Origin: JAAYCB01 sp012744395
GTDB taxonomy: Bacteria; Planctomycetota; Planctomycetia; Pirellulales; Thermoguttaceae
Assembly: GCA_028703175.1 (NCBI GenBank)
Contig: JAQVNJ010000008.1
Location: forward strand, 23,529-87,528
Length of the DNA stretch: 64,000 nt
Reading direction: 5' to 3'
Shown: positions 23,920 to 32,457 of the stretch, in pieces
Position numbering within the stretch: the stretch's first letter is position 1
Layout of the letters: every line of letters starts with the position of its first letter
Notes under the pieces: generated by a model
What the model saw: only the letters and a program-made list of their open reading frames with translations
Databases searched by the model: none
Told to the model about the DNA's origin: nothing
Translations under genes and position numbers: made by a program

Positions 23920-24345
23920 TCAGTCGACGATGTCCAATCCCATGCTCCGCGCGGTGCCGAAGATCAGCCGCCGCGCGTGTTCCACGTCCCGGGCGTTCAG
24001 GTCCCGCATCTTCCTCTTCACGATCTCGTCAACTTGCGCCCTGGTGACCGTGCCCACCTTTTCGCGGGGAACGTTTCCCGAACCCTTGGCAATCCCCGCC
24101 GCCTGCTTCAGCAGGTCCACGGCGGCCGGGCTCTTGGTCTGCATCTCGAACGATCGGTCGTTGAACACGCGGACGACCACCGGCACGCGGAGCCCCTGCT
24201 GCTCCTTGGTCCGCTCGTTGAACTGCTGAACGAACTGGCCAAGATTGATCCCGAAGCGCCCCAGCGCCGTACCCACCGGCGGAGCGGGGGTCGCCTGGCC
24301 GCCCGGTACCTGAAACTTGACTGTGCCTACAAGCTGTTTTGCCAT
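23920..24345 (-). CDS. rplK: Ribosomal protein uL11
   Basis: A 141-residue protein of standard length. The N-terminal QVPGGQATPAPPVGTALG is the proline-rich segment that binds thiostrepton-class drugs and factors; the C-terminal RNA-binding domain follows (RARRLIFGTARSMGLDIVD-like end, here HARRLIFGTARSMGLDI). Only nine bases separate it from the nusG stop, so the two are probably co-translated. Confidence 0.97.
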   Translation of the reverse strand: MAKQLVGTVKFQVPGGQATPAPPVGTALGRFGINLGQFVQQFNERTKEQQGLRVPVVVRVFNDRSFEMQTKSPAAVDLLKQAAGIAKGSGNVPREKVGTVTRAQVDEIVKRKMRDLNARDVEHARRLIFGTARSMGLDIVD

Positions 24346-24354
24346 GATTCGTGC

Positions 24355-25266
24355 CTAGACGCTTTCGATCTGCCAATATTCCAGTTCGACGGGGGTGCTC
24401 CGCCCGAAAATGTTGATCATCACGGTCACGCGCCCGTTGGTCTCGTCGATCGTGTGGACTTCACCCTCGAAATTCTCGAACGTCCCCTCGTTGATCTTCA
24501 CGCGGTCGCCCGCGTTGAAACCGATCTTGAGCTTGGGGACTTCGTCCTGTTTTTCTTCCTTCTTCGCCAGAATTCGCTGGACTTCGTGCTCCAGCATCGG
24601 GGTCGGTCGCCCGGCGGCGCCGGTGAAGTCGCCGATGCCCGGCGTCTCGCGGACAAGGAACCAGGTGTCTTCGTTGATCTCCATCTGGACGACAAGGTAA
24701 CCCGGATACAGCTTCCGCTTCGTCACGCGCTTCTTGCCGCCCTTGAATTCCGTGACCTTCTCGGTGGGGACGATCACTTCGCCGAAGTACTCTTCCAGCC
24801 CGGCAATCTTCACCCGCCGCATCAGGCCGTCGCGGATCGAATCCTCGCGGTTGCTCTGCACCTTGAGGATGTACCACTCCATTTTCGGAGCCTCGGGCTC
24901 CTCGGCGGCCTGCTCCTCGGCGGCGGCCGCCTCGGCGCCGCTCGTCTCGCTCGTATCCGACTCCTCGGCCGCTTTCGGCTCGGTGGCCGGCGTCTCGCTC
25001 GTTTCCGACTCCTCGGCCGCTTCGGGCCCGCCCCCGACCGGTTCCACCTCGGCAGCGCTGCTCTGCGGCTCGGTGGCCGCCGTCTCAGCCGCTTCCGGCT
25101 CGGCGGCCGGCCTCGCGCCGGCTTCCGCCGCCTCGGCCGCGGCTGGCGAATCGCCGGCAGCCGGGGGAACGGCGGGCGTCTCGGCCGCATCGGACGCGTC
25201 GGCGTCCGCCTCCGGCAGTTGCGGCGGGACCGCGTCGTCGATCGGCTTGTTCCGTTCCTCAGTCAC
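24355..25266 (-). CDS. nusG: NusG with long acidic N-terminal extension
   Basis: Transcription elongation/antitermination factor. The core begins at MEWYILKVQSNREDSIRDGL (about residue 129), with the NGN domain, and ends with a KOW domain (GDRVKINEGTFENFEGEV). Before it lie about 128 residues almost wholly of Ala, Glu, Pro, Ser and Thr with imprecise repeats (AEESETSETPATEPKAAEES). A normal NusG is about 180 residues, so the extension is large. GTG 25266 (MTEERNKP) is taken as start, with GAGAGG about ten bases upstream; an internal start at the core methionine is also possible. It lies between secE and rplK. Confidence 0.94.
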   Translation of the reverse strand: MTEERNKPIDDAVPPQLPEADADASDAAETPAVPPAAGDSPAAAEAAEAGARPAAEPEAAETAATEPQSSAAEVEPVGGGPEAAEESETSETPATEPKAAEESDTSETSGAEAAAAEEQAAEEPEAPKMEWYILKVQSNREDSIRDGLMRRVKIAGLEEYFGEVIVPTEKVTEFKGGKKRVTKRKLYPGYLVVQMEINEDTWFLVRETPGIGDFTGAAGRPTPMLEHEVQRILAKKEEKQDEVPKLKIGFNAGDRVKINEGTFENFEGEVHTIDETNGRVTVMINIFGRSTPVELEYWQIESV

Positions 25267-25381
25267 GATTGACGTCCCTCTCTGGCTGGCCTTGGCAAAC
25301 CGGCCGTGGTCACATCCGGGCCCCGCGATGGATTCAACGGCCGGCGCGTTTCGGTCCGCCCCCGGCAAGCGCCTGCACGCG

Positions 25382-25786
25382 TTAGAGAATACCCAAGATC
25401 TTGAATACCCATCCCCAGAAGAAATCAAATACAAACAGAACCATGGCAAGCACGAAGATCGTCACCAGCACAACCACGGAACTCCGATACAGTTCAGCCC
25501 GCGTGGGCCAGGAGACCTTGTTCATCTCGGCTTCGACGGCGATCAGGAAATCGGCGAACCCTGGCACGTTCACGATCCGGTACGTCGCCCACAAACCGAC
25601 CAGCAGCAATCCGGCGGGAACCGTCAGGCTCCATTGCGGGCCGAACACGATCATTGAATTGGAGAGCTGCCAGAGGCCGGCCGCCAAGCACACCGCGATC
25701 GCGGCGAATGTCACCTGGCGGGCGATGCGGCCCTGGGTGCGCTTGTAAATGCCTGCCCGAAACAATTCTTGAAAGAACGCATTCAC
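25382..25786 (-). CDS. secE: Preprotein translocase subunit SecE
   Basis: A 134-residue membrane protein with three hydrophobic segments (about residues 25-45, 52-72 and 102-130), that is the long E. coli-like form rather than the single-helix form. The conserved cytosolic EMNKVSWPTRAEL segment that clamps SecY lies before the last helix. It is followed by nusG in the usual secE-nusG order after 115 bases. Confidence 0.96.
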   Translation of the reverse strand: MNAFFQELFRAGIYKRTQGRIARQVTFAAIAVCLAAGLWQLSNSMIVFGPQWSLTVPAGLLLVGLWATYRIVNVPGFADFLIAVEAEMNKVSWPTRAELYRSSVVVLVTIFVLAMVLFVFDFFWGWVFKILGIL

Positions 25787-26023
25787 CGGCGTGCTCTTTA
25801 TTTCTGTTGGCCCGATCGGCTGGCTGGCGATCGAGCCGAGGGACCAACCCGGTTGTCTTCTGGAGCCGATTCCGAACCCACCACGATTCAGCTCGCTGGC
25901 GGCCGCGCCGGCTATCCGCGGCCCTCGGATAGGTTCTCAGCGTCGCGCCGCCGACCGGCTTCCGGATCGGCCTGCCGCGGCGCGCCAGGCCCCTCCGAGC
26001 GATCGCGACGATTTCGCTTCAAG

Positions 26024-26096
26024 CAGGGGCGGAGGGACTCGAACTCTCAACCGCTGGTTTTGGAGACCAGTGCTCTACCACTTGAGCTACACCCCT
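26024..26096 (-). tRNA. tRNA-Trp(CCA)
   Basis: Full cloverleaf on the minus strand: acceptor AGGGGTG/CGCCCCT with one G-T pair, discriminator G, anticodon loop CTCCAAA, T-arm GTTCGAGTC. CCA is not encoded. It sits between tuf and secE, a position common in bacteria. Confidence 0.96.
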
Positions 26097-26196
26097 ACGG
26101 CCGCGGGGGCCGCGCCACGGGTCTCGCGACCGCCAAATCCACCCGCCGCCAGCGGCCGCGGACCCGGCGATCCGTCTCGCCCGCCCAGTCCGCCGC

Positions 26197-27396
26197 CTAC
26201 TCGAGGATTTTTGTCACGACGCCGGACCCGACGGTCCGCCCGCCCTCGCGAATCGCGAAGCGAACGTTCTCGTCCATGGCGATCGGATTGATCAGTTCGA
26301 CCGCCAGCTTCACGTTGTCGCCGGGCATGCACATCTCGGCCCCGCCGAGCAGGTTCAACGAGCCGGTCACGTCGGTGGTGCGGAAGTAGAACTGCGGGCG
26401 GTAGCCGCTGAAAAACGGCGTGTGCCGCCCGCCTTCCTCCTTCGAGAGCACGTAGACCTCGGCCTCGAACTTCGTGTGCGGCGTGATCGACCCCGGCTTG
26501 GCCAGCACCTGGCCGCGCTCGATCTCCTCGCGCTTGACGCCCCGCAGCAGGCAGCCCACGTTATCGCCCGCCATGCCCTCGTCGAGCGTCTTGTTGAACA
26601 TCTCGACGCCCGTGCAGACCACCTTGCGGCTCTCCTTGGCAAGACCCACGATCTCCACGTTCTCGCCGACCTTGATCACGCCCCGCTCGATCCGCCCCGT
26701 GGCGACCGTGCCGCGGCCTTCGATCGAAAATACGTCTTCGACGGCCATCAGGAACGGCTTGTCCGCCTCGCGGGCCGGCTCGGGGATGTAGTCGTCGATC
26801 GCGTCCATCAACTCGGCGATGCACTTGGTCGCGTCCGGATCCTCCGGCTTGTTGTAAGCCGACAGGGAGTCGCCGCGTATCACCGGCAGATCGTCGCCGG
26901 GGAAGCCGTAGCTGCTGAGCAACTCGCGGACTTCCAGCTCGACCAGCTCGAGCAGTTCTTCGTCGTCGACCAGGTCGCACTTGTTGAGGAACACCACCAA
27001 GGCGGGCACGTTCACTTGGCGGGCCAGCAGGACGTGCTCGCGGGTCTGCGGCATCGGGCCGTCGGCCGCCGAAACCACGAGGATCGCGCCGTCCATCTGG
27101 GCGGCCCCGGTGATCATGTTCTTGATGAAGTCGGCGTGCCCCGGGCAGTCGATGTGGGCATAGTGGCGCTTGGCCGTCTCATATTCGACGTGGGCGACGG
27201 CGATTGTCACCGTCTTCGTCGCGTCGCGCACTGTGCCGCCCTTGGCGATGTCCGCGTAGGACTTGAATCGAGCCAGCCCTTTTTTCTGCTGGACAGCGAG
27301 GATCGCCCCGGTCAACGTGGTCTTGCCGTGGTCGATGTGCCCAATCGTGCCCACGTTGACATGGGGCTTCGTGCGTTCAAATACGTCCTTGGCCAT
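26197..27396 (-). CDS. tuf: Elongation factor Tu with divergent switch I
   Basis: A 399-residue EF-Tu. G motifs: GHIDHGKTT, DCPGHADF, NKCD; domains II and III are complete, ending GGRTVGSGVVTKILE. The switch I region is unusual: where most EF-Tu proteins have RGITIN, this one reads TKTVTIAVAHVEYE, keeping the Mg-coordinating Thr but losing Arg-Gly-Ile. I recall the same wording in Rhodopirellula, so it appears lineage-specific rather than an error. It follows four tRNA genes, as E. coli tufB does. Confidence 0.97.
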   Translation of the reverse strand: MAKDVFERTKPHVNVGTIGHIDHGKTTLTGAILAVQQKKGLARFKSYADIAKGGTVRDATKTVTIAVAHVEYETAKRHYAHIDCPGHADFIKNMITGAAQMDGAILVVSAADGPMPQTREHVLLARQVNVPALVVFLNKCDLVDDEELLELVELEVRELLSSYGFPGDDLPVIRGDSLSAYNKPEDPDATKCIAELMDAIDDYIPEPAREADKPFLMAVEDVFSIEGRGTVATGRIERGVIKVGENVEIVGLAKESRKVVCTGVEMFNKTLDEGMAGDNVGCLLRGVKREEIERGQVLAKPGSITPHTKFEAEVYVLSKEEGGRHTPFFSGYRPQFYFRTTDVTGSLNLLGGAEMCMPGDNVKLAVELINPIAMDENVRFAIREGGRTVGSGVVTKILE

Positions 27397-27480
27397 TCTA
27401 GACTATTCTCCCTGCATTCAAATAAGCGGGTACCTTCGAACTACCTGGATCGACCATTCCGGTGGACTATCCGACAAAAG

Positions 27481-27553
27481 AGCTGCTGATGGGAGTCGGA
27501 CCCATGACCTCGTCCTTACCAAGGACGCGCTCTGCCAACTGAGCTACAGCAGC
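27481..27553 (-). tRNA. tRNA-Thr(GGT)
   Basis: Cloverleaf with acceptor GCTGCTG/CAGCAGC, discriminator T, anticodon loop TTGGTAA, T-arm GGTCCGACTCC. CCA is not encoded. It is the last tRNA before tuf. Confidence 0.95.
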
Positions 27554-27606
27554 CTGTTCTTACTCTACGGGTTGCCATCGCGTGTCCGCCGAGGCCGGTT
27601 CCGAAG

Positions 27607-27677
27607 AGCGGGTGAAGGGAATCGAACCCTCGTCTTCAGCTTGGAAGGCTGTGGCTCTACCATTGAGCTACACCCGC
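27607..27677 (-). tRNA. tRNA-Gly(TCC)
   Basis: Cloverleaf with acceptor GCGGGTG/CACCCGC, discriminator T, anticodon loop CTTCCAA, T-arm GGTTCGATTCC. CCA is not encoded. Confidence 0.95.
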
Positions 27678-27801
27678 TTCCTCTCTTCTCTTCTCATCAC
27701 CCGGCTCCCAAAAAGAAGCCCCGCCGCTCTGTCTCCTGTCCTCTTTGCCGGCCACCACCGCCCCGAGGACGAGCCGCCTGCCAATCACCACTTGTGAAAA
27801 A

Positions 27802-27883
27802 TGGGGGGTGCAGGATTTGAACCTGCGAAGGCACTGCCATCAGATTTACAGTCTGACCCCTTTGACCACTCGGGAAACCCCCC
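27802..27883 (-). tRNA. tRNA-Tyr(GTA)
   Basis: Class II tRNA with a long variable arm: acceptor GGGGGGT/ACCCCCC, discriminator A, anticodon arm CAGACTGTAAATCTG with GTA, T-arm GGTTCAAATCC. Length 82 bases, slightly short for Tyr. Confidence 0.95.
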
Positions 27884-27989
27884 AGAAACGTTCCATGCTC
27901 GTCCGCCGGCACGATTCCGGTCTCACTCTCCGCTGCTCGCCCTCACCAGGCTCTCCATGGGGGCGGAAAGTCCGAGAGTCATCGGCAGG

Positions 27990-28062
27990 AGCTAGCGGAG
28001 GGACTTGAACCCACAACCTGCTGATTACAAATCAGCCGCTCTGCCAATTGAGCTACGCTAGC
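27990..28062 (-). tRNA. tRNA-Thr(TGT)
   Basis: Cloverleaf with acceptor GCTAGCG/CGCTAGC, discriminator T, anticodon arm GCTGATTTGTAATCAGC with TGT. First gene of the tRNA-tuf transcription unit, downstream of a good promoter. Confidence 0.95.
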
Positions 28063-28088
28063 GGCCAGGCCCAACACGCGAACCATTT

Positions 28089-28116
28089 AATATAACCAAC
28101 CACCCAAGGCGTGCAA
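28089..28116 (-). promoter_or_regulatory. Sigma-70-type promoter for the tRNA-tuf-secE-nusG block
   Basis: On the minus strand TTGCAC is followed after 16 bases by TATATT, about 27 bases upstream of the first tRNA. It lies in the most AT-rich stretch of the area, fitting a strong stable-RNA promoter. Confidence 0.6.
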
Positions 28117-28489
28117 GGCGGACACCGCCGAAAAAAACAACCCCAAATCTTTAACCACCCGAACGGGTGGAGATACACACCGCCAAAAGTACCTGTTTTC
28201 GCATCCCAGCGGCCCAACGGAGGTCGAAAAATTAAGACAAGGTCCAAAATCCAAGGATCAAGGTCCAGATCCCACTGTCTGACCGTCCCAATCGAAGGCG
28301 GCCCAGTTTCGTCCACTCTCGGCTCCTGAAAATCGAGCCTCGAACCTCGCCAAAGATAGCGAACGTGCGTAGAGGCGGCCAGAAAATCCGGAGCAATCCG
28401 GGCATCCCGCCCGATCCAACAACCCCCCACCAGGGGCGTACTCTCAGACCCAGCCGAAGCCCGGCCTCGTCTCTTTTCGTCCCGCGGGT
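28117..28489. other. Gene-free stretch between sigma factor gene and tRNA promoter
   Basis: No credible gene. It holds AT-richer and repetitive-looking text, for example overlapping AAGGTCCAAAATCCAAGGATC and AAGGTCCAGATCC wording, which in one frame gives a Asp-Leu-Asp-Pro-Trp-rich pattern typical of non-coding repeats. Confidence 0.4.
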
Positions 28490-30172
28490 CTATTCCAGTC
28501 CAGGAATTTCGATCTTTTCTTCCTCCGCCGCCTTGCGGAGCTTGTTCAACGCCCTGGCCTCAATCTGCCGCACGCGCTCCTTCGTGACCCCCATCGCGGC
28601 CCCCACTTCCTTCAGGGTCCGCGGTTCCTCGCCGCGGCTCAACCCGAACCGGCTCATGATGATCTGCTGCTCCCGCTGGTCGAGGCGGCCCAGAATTCGC
28701 TCCACCTGGGCCTCCCGCTGCAACTGGGCGGATTCCTGCTCGTACTGGTCGCTGCGATCGTCTTCGGCAGTGCCAAACATCTCCGAATGGCTCGTGCGGA
28801 ATCGGTCGCGCTGCCGATGCTCGTCGGGAATCGTACGCGCGTAGTTCTTCATGATCGCCCAGCTTGCGTACGTGCTGAACTTGTTTCCCCGGGCGAAATC
28901 GAATTTCTCCACGGCGCGGATCAGCGACATGTTCCCGTCGCTGACAAGCTCGAAAAAGCTCTCCGCCGGGCCGACGTGCCGTTTGGCGATCGACACCACC
29001 AGGCGGAGATTGGCCGAGATGATCTCGTTCTTCGTCGCCACCACCTGGTCATAGAGCCTCTCGATCTGGTCCATCAAGCTGCTTTTTGGGCGGGCCGGAG
29101 CGAGCGTGTCGCGAAGCCGCGACGCCCGGTACTTCAAGTAGTTCATCTTCCGAAACAGGTGCATCTCCTGCTCCCGCGTGAGTAGCGGGACTTCGTAGAG
29201 ACTCGCCAGGTACGGCGGCAAACCGCTGGGAAGCCGGGCCTTCTTCGCCGGCTGTTCGCCGGCCGGCATCGGCCCGCAGATCTCCCGCTCCTGCTTCTCC
29301 GTGCGAATCAACCGAAAACCATCGTTGGGGATGAAGTCCAGCGGCAGTTCCAGAATCCGCTTGGCCCGCATCTCGCTGATGATCCGGTAGATGCTCGTCT
29401 TCGTCCGGCAGAACGACTTCGCCAACGCCTCCACCGATTCGCCGCGGCGATACTTCCGGTAGATCCTCTGCTTCGTGTCCTCGCGGAGAGGTCCGGACTT
29501 GTCGGCAAAAATCGCCAGGTCCGGGTTCGCCCGGTCATGCTGCTTCAGCGTGTACCGAATCGTCTCCACGCTGCGGCCCGTCTTCCGGGCCAGGCGTTTC
29601 GTCACCTCGGCCGGACAGCCCCCCTTGTTGGCAAGCCGCCGCGCATAGTCGATGATCCGGCCGCGCTCCTCGGCCGTCAACTGGCTGAACCGCGCCCCGC
29701 GGCGGACCCGTTCCCTGTTGTGCTGGACGAATCGTCTCACGGAACTCTCCAAAAAACCAACCCGCTTCCGCCCGTCAAACAAAAATCGTCGGCTGACAAG
29801 CCCCTGGCGGCGCCAGCGGGAAATCGTCTTGGTTGAAACCTGGAATTGCCGGCTCAACTCGTCGACCGTCAGGACCGGTTCGCCCACCTCCTCCACCGGC
29901 AGATTGGCGGAGTCGGAGACGTCTTCGACGAACAGCCGCAAGTCGTGAATCGCCTCGCCGCCCGGCATGCGAACGTGCGGATGCGCTTCCGGACGGAAGC
30001 TGGTAATCCGGTAGCAGAGGTACTCGTACGTATAAGTCTTGGATTCCTCCAATTCGTGCAACAGCAGCTCGGCGCGGTCCACCTGCTCGAGCTTCTTCTC
30101 CCGCGGCGCAAAGCGGACCTGCTGATCGCGGAGCTCCCGAATCGCTGCGTGGATGTAGTCGATGTGCATCAT
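28490..30172 (-). CDS. Sigma-70 family factor with N-terminal HTH extension
   Basis: A 560-residue protein. The C-terminal half is a group 1/2-like sigma: region 1.2-like segment about residues 317-355, region 2 with ANLRLVVSIAKRHVG and FARGNKFSTYASWAIMKNYA (about 365-455), and region 4 with TLKEVGAAMGVTKERVRQIE (about 490-550). A normal region 3 is hard to find. The first about 310 residues are unusual: an HTH_17/MerR-like segment LTVDELSRQFQVSTKTISRW (about 101-140), then two further HTH-like segments (about 165-215 and 230-270, the latter GESVEALAKSFCRTKTSIYR). ATG 30172 or 30169 follows AAGGAA by a few bases. It is transcribed toward, but separate from, the tRNA block. Confidence 0.9.
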   Translation of the reverse strand: MMHIDYIHAAIRELRDQQVRFAPREKKLEQVDRAELLLHELEESKTYTYEYLCYRITSFRPEAHPHVRMPGGEAIHDLRLFVEDVSDSANLPVEEVGEPVLTVDELSRQFQVSTKTISRWRRQGLVSRRFLFDGRKRVGFLESSVRRFVQHNRERVRRGARFSQLTAEERGRIIDYARRLANKGGCPAEVTKRLARKTGRSVETIRYTLKQHDRANPDLAIFADKSGPLREDTKQRIYRKYRRGESVEALAKSFCRTKTSIYRIISEMRAKRILELPLDFIPNDGFRLIRTEKQEREICGPMPAGEQPAKKARLPSGLPPYLASLYEVPLLTREQEMHLFRKMNYLKYRASRLRDTLAPARPKSSLMDQIERLYDQVVATKNEIISANLRLVVSIAKRHVGPAESFFELVSDGNMSLIRAVEKFDFARGNKFSTYASWAIMKNYARTIPDEHRQRDRFRTSHSEMFGTAEDDRSDQYEQESAQLQREAQVERILGRLDQREQQIIMSRFGLSRGEEPRTLKEVGAAMGVTKERVRQIEARALNKLRKAAEEEKIEIPGLE

Positions 30173-30915
30173 CGAGTTCCTTTCCGGATCGAACCGCTGG
30201 CCCCCGTCCATTGTCCCGCAGGTCCCAGTTCACCGGCGTCGAAACCTCGCACCCGGCCTCCATCACTCGTCCCAACCGACGGGGCCGAACCGCCGGCATT
30301 CTAATCCGATCGGCGTATTTTTGACAAGTACTCCCTGCAAAAATCAGCGACTTTTTTCGCCAGGCCGAAACCTCCTCCCGGCACGCTGGCGGACGCAGTA
30401 CCGAAAGATACACACTTTAGGGGGTGTGTGCCGCCGAAATCTCCTGAAACAACTCTCTTCAGCGGGCAGCGATCCATCCACGCAGAGATACAGATGCTGT
30501 CTACACTGGATACGTTCCCAGGCCCGATTCGGTTTCGCCCGTCACTCTCCTCGCCTCCCGCCAGAGTCCGGCATCCGATTTGCGCGCCGCGCGCCCGGGC
30601 CGCTCCCCAACGAAAGACAAGCCATCCTGGCAAGCTGTTCGCTTCGTGCGGCCCGCTTCCGCCCCGGCGGACCGAACGAGCCGCCGGTTGCCTCCAGCGC
30701 CGGTGACAAACCTGGCCGGAGAATCGAGAGAACCGGCATTTCCGTTGAACTTTGCCAATCGCCCCCGTCGATTTATGGCCAAGAGGCCCGCCCGAGCGCG
30801 CCCTCGGCTCCCCCCGGCAGCCTTCTATTCGCCAGCAACCGGGGAACATTTTGCCTGACCTCACCCCCCGGCAGGCCTCGACGAAGACAGCCCATTTTCG
30901 CAACGGAAATCCAAC
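30173..30915. other. Gene-free stretch, about 740 bases
   Basis: Open frames here have arginine/glycine-rich, non-protein-like translations and no Shine-Dalgarno. The only notable text is an AT-richer patch at about 30310-30360. It presumably carries the divergent promoters of the sigma factor gene and the exported-protein gene at 30916. Confidence 0.4.
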
Positions 30916-32295
30916 ATGTCCCGCTACGATCGAAGGAAAGCCCTCCTTGTGGTGATCGTCTGCCTGATCGGGTCGCCCTGCCTGGCGACGGAGACGGCAG
31001 GCGAATCGGTCTCCATGGCGTCAAATCGGGCAGCGGGGACAATCGACCGGATCACCGCGTCGCTGGAGGTGGCGGGCCACCTCCAGGTGCTTGACAAAGG
31101 AACCGAGCTGCTGCCACTGAAACTGGCCGTCTTGGCGAACTTGCAGTACGACGAGCGATCGCTGAACGTGCCGGTTCTGCCGGAGGCCCCGATGCGGTCC
31201 GTGCGGTTCTACGACCGCGCCCTGGCCGCAATCCAGGTGGACCAGGAAGAAACCCACCCAACGCTTCGCGATGACCGGCGACTCGTCGCCGTCGACGTCC
31301 GCGAGGGCAAGGCGACGCTCTACTCGCCCGCCGGGCCGCTCAGCCACGACGAGCTGGACCTGGTCGACCTGCAAGCCAATACGCTCCTGCTCGACCGGCT
31401 GCTTCCCGCCGATCGCGTTGCGGTCGGTGCGAAATGGAGTCATGCCGACGCCCTGATTGCCATGCTGCTCGGGCTGGACGCGGTCAGCACGAACCGCCTG
31501 GAGAGCAGGCTGGCCAGCGTGCGGGATTCGATCGCGCTGGTCGAGCTCGGCGGCGATGTCCAGGGCGCCGCGAGCGGCGTTTCGACGGAGATCAAGCTCC
31601 GCGGAAAGTACCAGTTCGACCTGGTGCTCAAGCGGATCACCTGGTTTGGCGTCTTGATCCAGGAGAAACGCTCGATCGGCCACGTCGGCCCCGGACTGGA
31701 TATTGTCGCCCGGCTGCAGATCAAGATCGCGCCGATCGACGAGTCGCCCCAGTTGACGGAGGAGGCGCTGGCGGACTTGCCGCTCGAGTTGTCGGAGGGG
31801 AGCACGTGGCTAAGCTATATAGACCCCCAGGGCGGCTGGCAGCTGTTGAACGACCGGCGGTGGTTTGTGACGCGCGACGAGCCCGAAGCCGTCGTCCTGC
31901 GGCTGGTGGACCGCGGCGAGTTCATCGCCCAGTGCAACATCACGCCGGCGCCGCGGATCGACCCCGGCAAACTCTCCAATCTTGCGAAATTCCAGGCGGA
32001 TATCCAGGCGGGACTCGGCGCCGCTTTCGGCCGCTTCGCCTCAGCGCGGCAGAGCGTCAACGAGTCGGGTTATCGCGTCCTTCGCGTGGTTGTCGAGGGC
32101 AGCGCGTCGGAGGTCCCCGTCCAGTGGACCTATTATCTCCTGGCCGACCGGGCGGGGCGTCAACTCGTCGTCGTGTTCATCGTCGAGGGGGAATTGGCCG
32201 ATCGCGTCGTAGGCGCCGATGAGCAACTGATCGCCTCGATCCAGTTCCTCGGCGAGGAGACGGCCGAGCGGCCCACCGCCGCCGCGCCGCGTTAG
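30916..32295 (+). CDS. Exported protein of unknown function
   Basis: A 459-residue protein with a clear N-terminal signal peptide (MSRYDRRKALLVVIVCLIGS, cleavage near CLATETA). The rest is soluble, with alternating strands and an SEGSTWLSYIDPQGGWQLLN segment near residue 295; I do not recognise a domain. The last third, from about residue 330, resembles the pattern of proteins that parse damaged input of secreted lipoprotein-like carriers, but I would not name it. No close partner gene: msrA converges from the right. Confidence 0.8.
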   Translation: MSRYDRRKALLVVIVCLIGSPCLATETAGESVSMASNRAAGTIDRITASLEVAGHLQVLDKGTELLPLKLAVLANLQYDERSLNVPVLPEAPMRSVRFYDRALAAIQVDQEETHPTLRDDRRLVAVDVREGKATLYSPAGPLSHDELDLVDLQANTLLLDRLLPADRVAVGAKWSHADALIAMLLGLDAVSTNRLESRLASVRDSIALVELGGDVQGAASGVSTEIKLRGKYQFDLVLKRITWFGVLIQEKRSIGHVGPGLDIVARLQIKIAPIDESPQLTEEALADLPLELSEGSTWLSYIDPQGGWQLLNDRRWFVTRDEPEAVVLRLVDRGEFIAQCNITPAPRIDPGKLSNLAKFQADIQAGLGAAFGRFASARQSVNESGYRVLRVVVEGSASEVPVQWTYYLLADRAGRQLVVVFIVEGELADRVVGADEQLIASIQFLGEETAERPTAAAPR

Positions 32296-32457
32296 CCTGT
32301 TGGCGTTTTGCCGCGGGCCTGCCCCTCCAGATCAGCACCGTCCCGTGCGGCCAACGCCGTCCGCGCGGCCGCTTCCGCGCCGGGGCCGATCGACGAATCG
32401 GTCAAACAAGCCCTGCGGCCGCCATCCAGTGGCGCTGGCGACGGGTACAACCGGGCT

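Noticed and set aside
28053..28430. 125-codon minus-strand frame overlapping the first tRNA and its promoter
   Set aside because: Overlaps tRNA-Thr and the promoter, and its text looks non-coding.
30301..30903. 200-codon minus-strand frame in the 30.2-30.9 kb gap
   Set aside because: Arg/Gly/Cys-rich text, no Shine-Dalgarno, no domain.
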